Shown here piece by piece: positions 1-7,321 of a stretch of DNA of 18,515 nt; positions within the stretch are counted from its first letter, which is position 1, and each line of letters starts with the position of its first letter. The position numbers and the translations under genes were made by a program. The DNA lies in NCBI GenBank assembly GCA_039936115.1, contig JBDTIZ010000052.1:1-18515 (forward strand). Reading direction: 5' to 3'. Source of the stretch: DATIJJ01 sp039936115. GTDB taxonomy: Bacteria > Pseudomonadota > Gammaproteobacteria > DSM-16500. A model generated the notes under the pieces. It did no database searches, was not told where the DNA came from, and saw only the letters and a program-made list of their open reading frames with translations.

Positions 1-54
1 AAATACATTATTATTTATTATTTTTTTTAATGACTCTTTTATGTTTTTAATTCC
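1..54 (+). repeat. AT-rich flank of a dispersed palindromic repeat element
   Basis: A T-rich stretch ends directly at the palindrome that starts near 55. Its last ~45 bases (TTTAATGACT, then TTTATGTTTTT and AATTCC) closely resemble the reverse complement of 13538-13592, which also abuts a copy of the same palindrome. The AT-rich part therefore seems to belong to the repeat unit and not to be chance flanking DNA. No coding potential was seen. Confidence 0.55.
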
Positions 55-82
55 GGACCCCGCAACAAGTGCGGGGTGACAG
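55..82 (+). repeat. GC-rich palindromic repeat, copy a
   Basis: Arms ACCCCGCA (57-64) and TGCGGGGT (70-77) pair perfectly around an ACAAG loop, followed by GACAG. The same unit recurs at 7255-7297, 13512-13540 (inverted) and 13605-13632. There is no T-run after it, so it is read as a dispersed repeat and not a terminator. Confidence 0.85.
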
Positions 83-309
83 GGGTTAAGTGCCGGGGTG
101 ACGGGGGGTAAAGTGCGGGGGAAAGTGGGCTAATGTGCGGGGAACAGGGGTTAAAGTGCGGCGTGAGAGTGGTTAAAGTGCGACGTGATAGCTATAAGCG
201 GCAATAAAGCCTGGGTTGCTTAGCTCGCGTTCGCAATGACGGTAGGTTGCAGTGCGGAATGACAGCGGTGAAAAGTGAGGCTGACAGCGGGTAAGATGCA
301 GAGTAACAG
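69..309 (+). repeat. Degenerate tandem array of ~22-bp units
   Basis: About nine units of 21-23 bases can be read, with starts near 69, 90, 113, 135, 156, 178, 252, 275 and 297 (the last partial). Each resembles GTGCGGGGTGACAG followed by GGTTAAA. The first unit is the right arm of the adjacent palindrome, and later units drift progressively from it. A ~50-base block (about 200-251) holding a different repeat interrupts the array. This fills most of the gene-free start of the window, and no ORF or RNA gene was seen in it. Confidence 0.75.
209..242 (+). repeat. Fragment of a dispersed 'TTGCTTxGCTCGC..CGCAATGACGG' repeat
   Basis: CCTGGGTTGCTTAGCTCGCG followed by TTCGCAATGACGG interrupts the tandem array. 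It resembles a dispersed repeat I recall from intracellular bacterial genomes (a memory, not a search). A related, inverted stretch lies at 18456-18477, with GTCATTGCGAG followed by TGAAGCATTGC. It is read as a repeat inside a repeat block. Confidence 0.5.
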
Positions 310-412
310 ATTGATTCTCCTTAACCACCTAACAAAATAAACCATTTTCCAGATGCCTCCCCAGCAAATTTCGGGTAATATTCACCCATTTTCTAATCCC
401 AGGAGCGGACCT

Positions 413-2440
413 ATGCCAACTCATCGCGAACTAGCCAATGTAATTCGTGTCCTCAGTATGGACGCGGTACAAAAAGCCAATTCTGGACACCCTGGAATGC
501 CAATGGGTATGGCGGATATTGCCGAAGTATTGTGGAATGATTTTTTGCATCACAATCCTGCTAATCCAAGCTGGCCAAATCGCGATCGTTTTGTCGTATC
601 AAACGGCCATGGCTGCATGTTGCTCTACTCTCTGCTGCATTTATCCGGTTATGCGTTAACTATGGATGATATAAAACAATTTCGTCAGCTCCATTCAAAG
701 ACCCCAGGCCATCCTGAGTTCGGTGAAACACCAGGCGTTGAAACCACAACAGGCCCGCTTGGCCAAGGCATAGCGAATGCAGTGGGCATGGCGATTGCCG
801 AAGCGCACCTCGCAAAACAATTTAATCGCGATGGCTTTCCCATCGTAGATCATTTCACTTATGTGTTTGCAGGCGATGGTTGTTTAATGGAAGGTATTTC
901 ACACGAAGCCTGCTCGCTTGCAGGAACGCTAGGTTTAGGCAAGCTGATTTTATTTTATGATGACAACCAAATTTCAATTGATGGGAATGTCTCAGGCTGG
1001 TTTACGGATAATACACCGTTACGTTTTGAAAGTTACGGCTGGCATGTGATTCCTCATGTCGATGGCCATGACAGTAAAGCAATCCATCAAGCGATTGAAC
1101 ACGCTAAAGCCGTGATCGATAAACCTACTATTATCTGCTGTAAAACAATCATTGGTTGGGGCGCTCCCAATAAAGCTGGCACAGCCAAAACACACGGTGA
1201 AGCGCTAGGCGATGCGGAAGTGGCTGCTGTTCGACAAAATTTAAACTGGCCACATGAACCATTCGTGATTCCGAATGAATATTATCAAGCGTGGGATGCG
1301 CGCAAAACTGGTGAAAAACACGAACACAATTGGCAAACATTATTTGAAAATTATTCCAATTCTCATCCCGAATTAGCCTGCGAATTCCTACGACGAGTGG
1401 AAAAACGGTTACCTGAAAACTGGCCTGAGCAAGTCAACGCTCTAATCGACGAGATGGTGCAAAAAAAAGAAACCATCGCAACCCGTAAAGCTTCTCAGCT
1501 TTGTTTAAATCATTTCGCCAAGATTTTACCTGAATTAATGGGCGGATCAGCGGATTTAACTGGCTCTAATCTCACCAATTGGCAAGACGTTAAGCCTTTC
1601 ACGAAAGCGACTCCCGAAGGCCAGTATATTTTTTATGGCGTTCGAGAATTTGGGATGTCAGCTATCATGAATGGTATCGCGCTTTATGGTGGTATTATTC
1701 CCTTTGGCGGCACGTTCTTAACGTTTTCTGATTATGCACGTAATGCTATTCGATTGGCTGCCTTAATGCGCCAACGCGTTATTTTTGTTTATACGCATGA
1801 TTCAATTGGTTTGGGTGAAGACGGCCCAACACATCAAGCAGTTGAGCACGCGCCCAGTTTGCGGATGATTCCACAGTTATCATTGTGGCGACCTTGTGAT
1901 ACGACAGAATCCGCTGTGGCTTGGCAAAAAGCACTAGAATATCAAGGCCCAACCTGTTTGTTATTTTCGCGTCAAAACTTACCGTTTCAAGAACGGGATA
2001 CAGAAACAGTCACTCAAGTTGAGCGCGGCGGTTATATTTTACGAGATTGCGTTCAGCCGCCTGATATGATTATGATTGCCACCGGTTCAGAGGTTGCGTT
2101 AGCGGTAGATGCCGCGAAACAGTTGACAGCAGATGGCATCAACGTTCGTGTGGTGTCCATGCCATCAACTGACGTATTCTTGGCGCAAGATCTTCACTAT
2201 CAAGAAAAAGTATTACCCAAAAATATTGCCGCACGGATTGCAATTGAAGCAGCGGCCAGTGATGGCTGGTATAAATTTGTAGGTTGTCACGGCAAAGTGA
2301 TTGGTCTTGATCATTTCGGGGCGTCAGCGCCCGCGAAAGATGTGTTTAAAGCTTGCGGCTTTACAGTCGAACATATCATTTCAGTTGCCAAAGACTTATT
2401 GACAAGACAGCAATTACAGCCTGCGTGTGCAGAAGCATAG
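413..2440 (+). CDS. tkt: Transketolase
   Basis: Thiamine-diphosphate enzyme of the non-oxidative pentose phosphate pathway. It moves two-carbon ketol units between sugar phosphates and links ribose-5-phosphate to fructose-6-phosphate and glyceraldehyde-3-phosphate in the cytoplasm. The frame is open from an ATG at 353, but the ATG at 413 is preferred: AGGAG at 401-405 sits 7 bases upstream, and the resulting N-terminus (MPTHRELANVIRVLS) lines up with E. coli TktA from residue 1. That gives 675 residues, near the usual ~665. Visible family features are H26 in SGHPG, the cofactor motif GDGCLMEG near 154 running to FYDDNQISIDG, the cofactor glutamate E412 in GVREFGM, and GLGEDGPTHQ in the pyrimidine-binding domain, then a C-terminal domain with IATGSEV. 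It lies 23 bases ahead of gap with no terminator seen between, so the two probably form an operon. Confidence 0.97.
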   Translation: MPTHRELANVIRVLSMDAVQKANSGHPGMPMGMADIAEVLWNDFLHHNPANPSWPNRDRFVVSNGHGCMLLYSLLHLSGYALTMDDIKQFRQLHSKTPGHPEFGETPGVETTTGPLGQGIANAVGMAIAEAHLAKQFNRDGFPIVDHFTYVFAGDGCLMEGISHEACSLAGTLGLGKLILFYDDNQISIDGNVSGWFTDNTPLRFESYGWHVIPHVDGHDSKAIHQAIEHAKAVIDKPTIICCKTIIGWGAPNKAGTAKTHGEALGDAEVAAVRQNLNWPHEPFVIPNEYYQAWDARKTGEKHEHNWQTLFENYSNSHPELACEFLRRVEKRLPENWPEQVNALIDEMVQKKETIATRKASQLCLNHFAKILPELMGGSADLTGSNLTNWQDVKPFTKATPEGQYIFYGVREFGMSAIMNGIALYGGIIPFGGTFLTFSDYARNAIRLAALMRQRVIFVYTHDSIGLGEDGPTHQAVEHAPSLRMIPQLSLWRPCDTTESAVAWQKALEYQGPTCLLFSRQNLPFQERDTETVTQVERGGYILRDCVQPPDMIMIATGSEVALAVDAAKQLTADGINVRVVSMPSTDVFLAQDLHYQEKVLPKNIAARIAIEAAASDGWYKFVGCHGKVIGLDHFGASAPAKDVFKACGFTVEHIISVAKDLLTRQQLQPACAEA

Positions 2441-2463
2441 TATTAATCAGGAGAAAATAATTC

Positions 2464-3507
2464 ATGACTATTCGAGTTGCAATTAACGGTTACGGGCGTA
2501 TCGGTCGCAATATTTTACGCGCGCATTATGAATCTAAAAAATACCCAGACATTCAAATTGTCGCGATTAATGATTTAGGTGATGTGAATACCAACGCGCA
2601 CCTTACGCGTTATGACACAACACATGGAAAATTTCAGGGTGAAGTGACAGTTTCTGGTAATGATCTTGTGATCAACGGCGATAAAATTCGCGTTGTGGCT
2701 GAGCGTGATCCGAAAAAATTACCTTGGAAAGAAATGAATATAGATCTCGTGTTGGAATGCACTGGATTTTTTACCAGCAAAGAAAAAGCCAGCGCTCATA
2801 TTGAAGCAGGTGCTAAGAAAGTATTAATTTCAGCACCCGCAACCGGTGTTGATGCAACCATCGTTTATGGTGTCAATCATGATATTTTAAAAGCGAGCCA
2901 CACGGTTGTTTCAAATGCATCTTGCACCACGAATTGTTTAGCACCGTTAGTTAAAGCTTTAAATGATACAATTGGTATTGAAAAAGGTTTAATGAATACC
3001 GTGCATTCTTACACCAACGATCAAGCATTGATTGATGTGTATCACACAGATTTGCGTCGCGCACGTGCAGCGGCTCACTCCATGATTCCAACCAAAACCG
3101 GCGCTGCGATTGCGGTCGGCGAAGTGCTGCCCGAATTGAATGGCAAATTAGATGGATTTTCAGTACGTGTGCCGACCATTAATGTGTCTGTCATTGATTT
3201 TACGTTTACAGCAAAACGTGATACTAGCGTTGATGAAGTCAATAAAATCATGCAAGCTGCTGCACAAGGTCCAATGAAAGCTATTCTTGAAATTAATGAA
3301 GCACCCTTGGTGTCTGTTGATTTTAATCATAACCCTGCGTCATCTATTTTTGATGTATCTTATACAAAAGTCATGGGCAATTTAGTTAAAGTATTGTCGT
3401 GGTATGACAATGAATGGGGTTTTTCAAACCGCATGTTGGATACGGCAGTTGCGTTGGTTAATGCGAAAGCGGATAAAAAAGTGCCGGATGCTGCGGCGGT
3501 TAAATAA
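2464..3507 (+). CDS. gap: Glyceraldehyde-3-phosphate dehydrogenase, type I
   Basis: Catalyses phosphate-dependent oxidation of glyceraldehyde-3-phosphate to 1,3-bisphosphoglycerate with NAD(P), in glycolysis and, in reverse, gluconeogenesis. The protein has 347 residues, slightly longer than the usual ~335, with an extra charged/alanine tail. The Rossmann motif INGYGRIGR is at 7-15, and N36-D37 follow the second strand, where NAD is typically favoured. The catalytic cysteine is C154 in SNASCTTNC, and its histidine partner is H181 in TVHSYT. The C-terminus keeps WYDNEWGFSNRM. AGGAG at 2449-2453 precedes the ATG. Parts resemble erythrose-4-phosphate dehydrogenase (Epd), as in the DLRRARAA stretch, but HSYTNDQ and PTKTGAA are GAPDH-like, so GAPDH is favoured. 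No pgk follows; the gene ends in a hairpin terminator. Confidence 0.95.
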   Translation: MTIRVAINGYGRIGRNILRAHYESKKYPDIQIVAINDLGDVNTNAHLTRYDTTHGKFQGEVTVSGNDLVINGDKIRVVAERDPKKLPWKEMNIDLVLECTGFFTSKEKASAHIEAGAKKVLISAPATGVDATIVYGVNHDILKASHTVVSNASCTTNCLAPLVKALNDTIGIEKGLMNTVHSYTNDQALIDVYHTDLRRARAAAHSMIPTKTGAAIAVGEVLPELNGKLDGFSVRVPTINVSVIDFTFTAKRDTSVDEVNKIMQAAAQGPMKAILEINEAPLVSVDFNHNPASSIFDVSYTKVMGNLVKVLSWYDNEWGFSNRMLDTAVALVNAKADKKVPDAAAVK

Positions 3508-3512
3508 TATAG

Positions 3513-3608
3513 TGCGCACCCTCCTCTCCCCAACCCTCTTCTCCCACAAAAAACGCGGGAGGAGAGGGAGCTTTTTTTAGCGGATATCGCTGAGGAGAGG
3601 AGGGCGCA
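3513..3608. repeat. Nested inverted-repeat element downstream of gap
   Basis: Outer arms TGCGCACCCTCCTCTCC (3513-3529) and GGAGAGGAGGGCGCA (3594-3608) pair with small gaps and enclose a second hairpin (3534-3568). The inner stretch CTCTTCTCCCACAAAAAA followed by CGCGGGAGGAGAG resembles 7217-7249 after deoC. This suggests a dispersed, nested hairpin repeat doubling as a 3' end. Confidence 0.65.
3534..3578 (+). terminator. Intrinsic terminator after gap
   Basis: CCCTCTTCTCCC (3534-3545) pairs with GGGAGGAGAGGG (3557-3568) with a single G-T wobble. It is followed by AGC and a run of seven T (3572-3578). It lies 27 bases after the gap stop codon and should separate tkt-gap from the phosphate genes. 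Confidence 0.8.
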
Positions 3609-3649
3609 TCTCCCATATAAGTTACGATATAAAGGAGCACAACCACATC

Positions 3650-4327
3650 ATGCCAACCACCCCTTTTTTAAATATGTTTGGGCGTTCACCCATTCGCCCG
3701 TTAGAAGAGCATATGGCGAAGGTTCATGCATGTGTTAAAGAGCTCATCCCTTTTTTTGAAACTGTACTAAAACAAAAATGGTCGGAAGTGGAATTGATCC
3801 AACGCGATATCGCGCGACTAGAACACGAAGCAGATGATATGAAGCGCGATTTACGTCTTCATTTGCCCAAAGGATTATTCTTGCCTGTTTCACGCAGTGA
3901 TTTATTAGAGTTGCTGAATGTACAAGATCGTTTAGCGAATAAAGCTAAAGATATTGCCGGCATGGTGCTAGGCCGCAAAATGGTTTTTCCAGCAGAATTA
4001 TCCCAACAATTTACCCAATTTTTAAAACGCTCAGTCGAAGCATCCAAGCAAGCAAATACCGCGATTCATGAATTAGATGAATTATTGGAAACTGGATTTA
4101 GCGGCAGCGAAATTAAATTAGTCGAAGGCATGTTGGCAGAATTGTCTAACATTGAGCGCGATACCGATAATAAACAGATTCATTTACGGAAGATTTTATT
4201 TGATTTAGAAAATACGTTGCCACCTATAAACGTCATCTTCTTCTACAAAATTATCGAATGGACGGGTGAGTTAGCTGATCGCGCACGCGAAATCGGCGAC
4301 CGTCTAGAAATTCTTTTAGCCAAATGA
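3650..4327 (+). CDS. DUF47 / PhoU-like Pit accessory protein
   Basis: A 225-residue, almost entirely helical protein matching the DUF47 (TIGR00153, PhoU-like) family. Members are commonly encoded next to PiT phosphate transporters and are thought to modulate them, although the biochemical role is poorly defined. Visible features are a PhoU-like pattern of charged helical repeats, with LEHEADDMKRDLRLHLPKG near 60-80, a central VQDRLANKAKDIAGM segment, and a second half ending in IIEWTGELADRAREIGDRLE. No signal peptide or membrane segment is evident, so it is probably cytoplasmic. The ATG at 3650 has AGGAG at 3633-3637 (spacing 12, a little long); the next in-frame ATG at 3674 lacks a better site. 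The pit gene starts 13 bases after its stop, which supports co-transcription. Confidence 0.88.
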   Translation: MPTTPFLNMFGRSPIRPLEEHMAKVHACVKELIPFFETVLKQKWSEVELIQRDIARLEHEADDMKRDLRLHLPKGLFLPVSRSDLLELLNVQDRLANKAKDIAGMVLGRKMVFPAELSQQFTQFLKRSVEASKQANTAIHELDELLETGFSGSEIKLVEGMLAELSNIERDTDNKQIHLRKILFDLENTLPPINVIFFYKIIEWTGELADRAREIGDRLEILLAK

Positions 4328-4340
4328 GAAAACTATTCTA

Positions 4341-5591
4341 ATGGATCACGGCACAATTTTTGTTGTACTCGCTTGCGGCATCGGTCTCTGGATGACATGG
4401 GGCATTGGCGCAAACGATCTTGCAAATATCATGAGCACAGCGATGGGCTCAAAAGCGATTTCTGTTAAGCAGGCGATGATTATCGCCATTGTTTTTGAAA
4501 TCGCCGGCGCATTTCTCGGCGGTGGCGAAGTCTCAGACACCATTCGTGGCGGCATTATTAATGTGGATCAATTTGCTCACGCGCCGCAATTATTAATTTA
4601 TGGCATGTTATCCGTCTTGTTAGCAGGCGCGCTGTGGATTACGCTCGCTAGTTATTGGGGAATGCCTGTGTCGATTACCAATGCGATTGTCGGTGCGCTA
4701 GTGGGTGTTGGTGCAATTACGCTGGGTTTGCACGCGATACATTGGCAGACTGTCGGCTATATTGCGATTAGTTGGTTGTCATCGCCAGCGATTGCGGGAG
4801 TGACGTCGTTTCTTTTATTTATTTCGATTAGACGTTCCATTTTGGGTGTTGATAATCCGATGGAAGCGGCAAGACGTTATGTGCCTGTTTATCTTTTTTT
4901 GGTGGGAATTATTTTGTCGATGATGACGGTGTTAAAAGCGCTGCATCATTTTCATATTAATTTAGGTCTTGTCAAAACGACGGGTGTTGTTTTGATTGCT
5001 GCTATGGTCATTATGGCGTTAGGTTTTCTTGCCATGCGGCGAATTTTTGTTAAAGCGCATTATCGTCGGCACACGCAATTCATTTATATTGAAGGCATGT
5101 TCAGTGTGTTGATGGCGTTTACGGCATGCGCTATGGTGTTCGCGCATGGTTCTAATGATGTTGCGATCGCCGTCGGCCCTATTGCCGGGATTATGAGTTT
5201 GGTCGCCTCCGGAAAAGCGCTGCAAAATGGCATGATGTTTAATGGGATTATGTTGTTCGGCTGTTTTGGTGTAGTGCTGGGTTTGTTTATGTATGGTCGC
5301 AAAGTGATTGAAACTGTCGGCAGCGCTATTACCACCTTAACTCCCAGCCGTGCTTTTGCTGCAACACTTGCCGCTGCTAGCACCGTCGTTGTTTCAACCA
5401 GCACAGGCATTCCTGTTTCCGCAACTCAAACGCTAGTGGGTGCTGTTTTTGGCGTCGGTTTAGCACGTGGTATCGATGCGTTAAATCTTAATGTCATTCG
5501 CAATATTTTCCTGTCTTGGATTATTACAATTCCTGCAGCAGCAAGCATGGCTACAATTTTCTTTTATGTCTTGAAAGCAATATTTGGCTAG
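4341..5591 (+). CDS. pit: PiT-family inorganic phosphate permease
   Basis: Inner-membrane low-affinity phosphate symporter of the PiT family, with 416 residues and about ten hydrophobic segments. The two inverted halves each carry the family signature: GANDLAN at 23-29 in the first helix and HGSNDVA with S271-N272-D273 in the second half. Each is followed by a glycine/alanine-rich helix (STAMGSKAI and VGPIAGIM). The length fits bacterial Pit proteins without the long central loop of E. coli PitA. The gene follows the DUF47 gene by 13 bases with only a weak GAGAAA ribosome-binding site, so translational coupling is possible. Its position directly ahead of a phosphate-consuming nucleoside phosphorylase is suggestive. 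The substrate is inferred from the family. Confidence 0.93.
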   Translation: MDHGTIFVVLACGIGLWMTWGIGANDLANIMSTAMGSKAISVKQAMIIAIVFEIAGAFLGGGEVSDTIRGGIINVDQFAHAPQLLIYGMLSVLLAGALWITLASYWGMPVSITNAIVGALVGVGAITLGLHAIHWQTVGYIAISWLSSPAIAGVTSFLLFISIRRSILGVDNPMEAARRYVPVYLFLVGIILSMMTVLKALHHFHINLGLVKTTGVVLIAAMVIMALGFLAMRRIFVKAHYRRHTQFIYIEGMFSVLMAFTACAMVFAHGSNDVAIAVGPIAGIMSLVASGKALQNGMMFNGIMLFGCFGVVLGLFMYGRKVIETVGSAITTLTPSRAFAATLAAASTVVVSTSTGIPVSATQTLVGAVFGVGLARGIDALNLNVIRNIFLSWIITIPAAASMATIFFYVLKAIFG

Positions 5592-5600
5592 CATTTGATC

Positions 5601-5629
5601 TTGTTTCCACACCCAAAACCGACTACAGT
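5601..5629 (+). promoter_or_regulatory. Possible sigma-70 promoter for the nucleoside salvage genes
   Basis: TTGTTT (5601-5606) and TACAGT (5624-5629) are separated by exactly 17 bases and lie 36 bases ahead of the purine nucleoside phosphorylase start. Each hexamer matches consensus only partly (3/6 and 4/6). Read-through from pit is an alternative. Confidence 0.3.
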
Positions 5630-5665
5630 TGCGCCCATCTAAATCTCTTAAAAAAGGATCTCTTC

Positions 5666-6493
5666 ATGACCGTCACAATGCAAGAAACAATGAGTGTCAT
5701 TCGCAAATACGCACCTGATTTTTTGCCTAAAGTCGGCATTATTTTGGGTTCGGGTCTTGGATCCATCGCGGAGCAACTTGAAAATCCAATCACGATTCCT
5801 TATCAAGCAATCCCAGGCTTGCATTCCGGCGGCGTGTCAGGGCATGCATCACTGTTGGTTCTGGGTTATTTGAACGGCGTTCCGGTTGTATGTTTAAAAG
5901 GCCGTTTGCATTTGTATGAAGGCGTATCTTATGAGTCAATACGTACCTTCGTTCGAATCGTTAAAGCTTTAGGCGCTGAAATTCTAATCGTCACAGCGGC
6001 GGCAGGATCGCTGCGCGAAGAAGTCGGCCCGGGTGAAATGATGATGCTCAATGATCACATTAATATGCAGCCCGGCAACCCTTTGGCGGGTCCTAATGAC
6101 GAATCAGTGGGACCGCGTTTTGTCAGCTTGGAAAATGCATATGATGAAGAGTTACGAAGTATCATGGCGCGAGTTGCAAAACGGATGGAATTTAATTTAC
6201 CGGAAGGTGTTTATATTTCATTACTAGGCCCTTCATTCGAAACACCGGCAGAAATTCGCGCATATCGCACATTAGGTGCAGATGCCGTTGGCATGTCAGT
6301 CGTGGCTGAAGTTATCATTGCTCGTCACTGTGGTTTACGTGTAGTCGGTTTGACGGCTATTACTAACTTGGCGGTAGGTATGAGCGCTGAAAAAGTGACT
6401 CATGATGTAACGCTTAAGTATGCTGAATTATCCGCGCGTAAATTAACAAAATTAATTCCAGAATTCGTCAAGGAATTGGGTAGTGCAAAATAA
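5666..6493 (+). CDS. punA: Purine nucleoside phosphorylase (trimeric PNP-I type)
   Basis: Splits purine (deoxy)nucleosides with phosphate to the free base and (deoxy)ribose-1-phosphate. The frame is open from 5516, inside pit, but AAGGA at 5654-5658 places the start at 5666, giving 275 residues, the normal size for this family (about 275-290). Visible motifs are the phosphate loop GSGLG (28-32), RLHLYEG (80-86, H82), VTAAAGSL (109-116), GPSFETPAE with E196, and GLRVVGLTAITN with N234. E196 and N234 correspond to the Glu/Asn pair of mammalian PNP that recognises 6-oxopurines, so inosine and guanosine are the likeliest substrates (family inference). The stop overlaps deoC by 11 bases, so the two genes are probably translated together. 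It is unrelated in fold details to hexameric DeoD. Confidence 0.93.
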   Translation: MTVTMQETMSVIRKYAPDFLPKVGIILGSGLGSIAEQLENPITIPYQAIPGLHSGGVSGHASLLVLGYLNGVPVVCLKGRLHLYEGVSYESIRTFVRIVKALGAEILIVTAAAGSLREEVGPGEMMMLNDHINMQPGNPLAGPNDESVGPRFVSLENAYDEELRSIMARVAKRMEFNLPEGVYISLLGPSFETPAEIRAYRTLGADAVGMSVVAEVIIARHCGLRVVGLTAITNLAVGMSAEKVTHDVTLKYAELSARKLTKLIPEFVKELGSAK

Positions 6494-7202
6494 ATTAAAA
6501 GACCTGTTATCACTGATTGATTTAACCAGTCTGAATGAGACAGATAATACTGAAATTATCGCCGCTTTATGCAAGAAAGCAGTGACGCCACATGGACATG
6601 TGGCAGCCGTTTGTGTCTATCCACAATTTGTTGTGCAAGTGAAAACAGCATTAATTAATTATCCTGTGAAGATTGCGACAGTTGTTAATTTTCCTAAGGG
6701 ATCTGATTCTTCGGAACACGTGATCGAGTCGATTAAGCAATCTATTCAACATGGCGCAACCGAAATGGATGTGGTGTTTCCTTACGCGCAATTTTTGCAG
6801 GGTGATAAAGACAGTCCGTATCAATTGATTCGCGCATGCAAAGCAGCGTGTGGCGAAACTGTTTTGCTAAAAGTAATTTTGGAAACGGGTGCGTTGAGTG
6901 ACACAAAAACGATTGCTGAAGTTAGCTATCATGTTTGTCATGCGGGTGCAGACTTTTTAAAAACATCAACGGGTAAAATTCCAGCCGGCGCGACGATAGA
7001 TGCCGCGCGAGCGATGTTAGAAGTGATTCAAAAAATTCCTCGGCCGATTGGATTGAAAATATCTGGCGGGGTACGAACGATTGCCATAGCTGATCAATAC
7101 ATTGCTCTAGCCAGTGAAATGATGGGCGCAGATTGGGTGAGGCCGGAACGGTTTCGAATTGGCGCTAGCCAGTTGGTGGATCAGATTTTGAATGAGATCT
7201 AA
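6483..7202 (+). CDS. deoC: Deoxyribose-phosphate aldolase
   Basis: Class I aldolase cleaving 2-deoxyribose-5-phosphate to acetaldehyde and glyceraldehyde-3-phosphate. It begins with GTG at 6483, inside the end of the phosphorylase gene, supported by AAGGA at 6470-6474 (spacing 8). It has 239 residues, somewhat shorter than E. coli DeoC (259). The Schiff-base lysine is K160 in ADFLKTSTGK, the second active-site lysine is K192 in GLKISGGVRT, and the proton-relay aspartate is D96 in EMDVVFPY. The C-terminal GADWVRPERFRIGASQL matches the E. coli-type subfamily. The 11-base overlap with the phosphorylase implies translational coupling. Its product feeds the GAPDH encoded ~4 kb upstream. Confidence 0.94.
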   Translation: MQNKLKDLLSLIDLTSLNETDNTEIIAALCKKAVTPHGHVAAVCVYPQFVVQVKTALINYPVKIATVVNFPKGSDSSEHVIESIKQSIQHGATEMDVVFPYAQFLQGDKDSPYQLIRACKAACGETVLLKVILETGALSDTKTIAEVSYHVCHAGADFLKTSTGKIPAGATIDAARAMLEVIQKIPRPIGLKISGGVRTIAIADQYIALASEMMGADWVRPERFRIGASQLVDQILNEI

Positions 7203-7209
7203 AGCGCAA

Positions 7210-7320
7210 GTGATAACTCTCTTCTCTCCACAAAAAGCGTGAGAGGAGACGTAGGCCTATCTGTCACCCCGCAACAAGTGCGGGGTGACAGATAGGCACA
7301 TTGGAGAGAAGGGTTATCAC
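7210..7320. repeat. Composite inverted repeat with a palindrome nested inside
   Basis: Outer arms run GTGATAAC then TCTCTTCTCTCCA (7210-7230), and TTGGAGAGAAGGGTTATCAC (7301-7320). They pair apart from a two-base indel. Inside are CAAAAAGCGTGAGAGGAGA, like the element after gap, and a perfect palindrome at 7255-7297. This fills much of the 233-base deoC-MFS gap. No strong T-run follows, so termination is uncertain. Confidence 0.7.
7255..7297. repeat. GC-rich palindromic repeat, copy b (perfect 19-bp stem)
   Basis: Arms 7255-7273 and 7279-7297 pair over 19 bases around the loop ACAAG. The core ACCCCGCA / TGCGGGGT is that of copies a, c and d. Here the stem extends through CTGTC and on to GGCCTAT on the left, so both sides are symmetrical. 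Confidence 0.9.
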
Positions 7321-7321
7321 C

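Noticed and set aside
55..309. CRISPR array
   Set aside because: Units are ~22 bases, contiguous and progressively degenerate, with no unique spacers and no cas genes nearby.
311..339. Possible tkt promoter with TTGATT at 311-316
   Set aside because: At 17 bases spacing the partner is only AAAATA, a poor -10; promoter assignment here would be a guess.
353..412. Upstream ATG extending transketolase by 20 residues
   Set aside because: It has no Shine-Dalgarno sequence and the extra residues are not family-like; the ATG at 413 has AGGAG and aligns with E. coli TktA residue 1.
1149..1340. Minus-strand 63-residue frame inside transketolase
   Set aside because: Antisense to a well-conserved coding region with no supporting signals; a shadow of tkt codon use. 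The same applies to the other antisense or offset frames inside gap, pit, deoB and the MFS gene.
2464..3507. Erythrose-4-phosphate dehydrogenase (epd) instead of gap
   Set aside because: The protein shares some Epd-like stretches and follows tkt, but HSYTNDQ, PTKTGAA and the ASCTTNC context read as GAPDH. A tree of both families would settle it.
5516..5665. Fifty-residue N-terminal extension of the nucleoside phosphorylase, overlapping pit
   Set aside because: The extension overlaps the end of pit out of frame, and AAGGA lies ahead of the ATG at 5666, which gives the normal family length.
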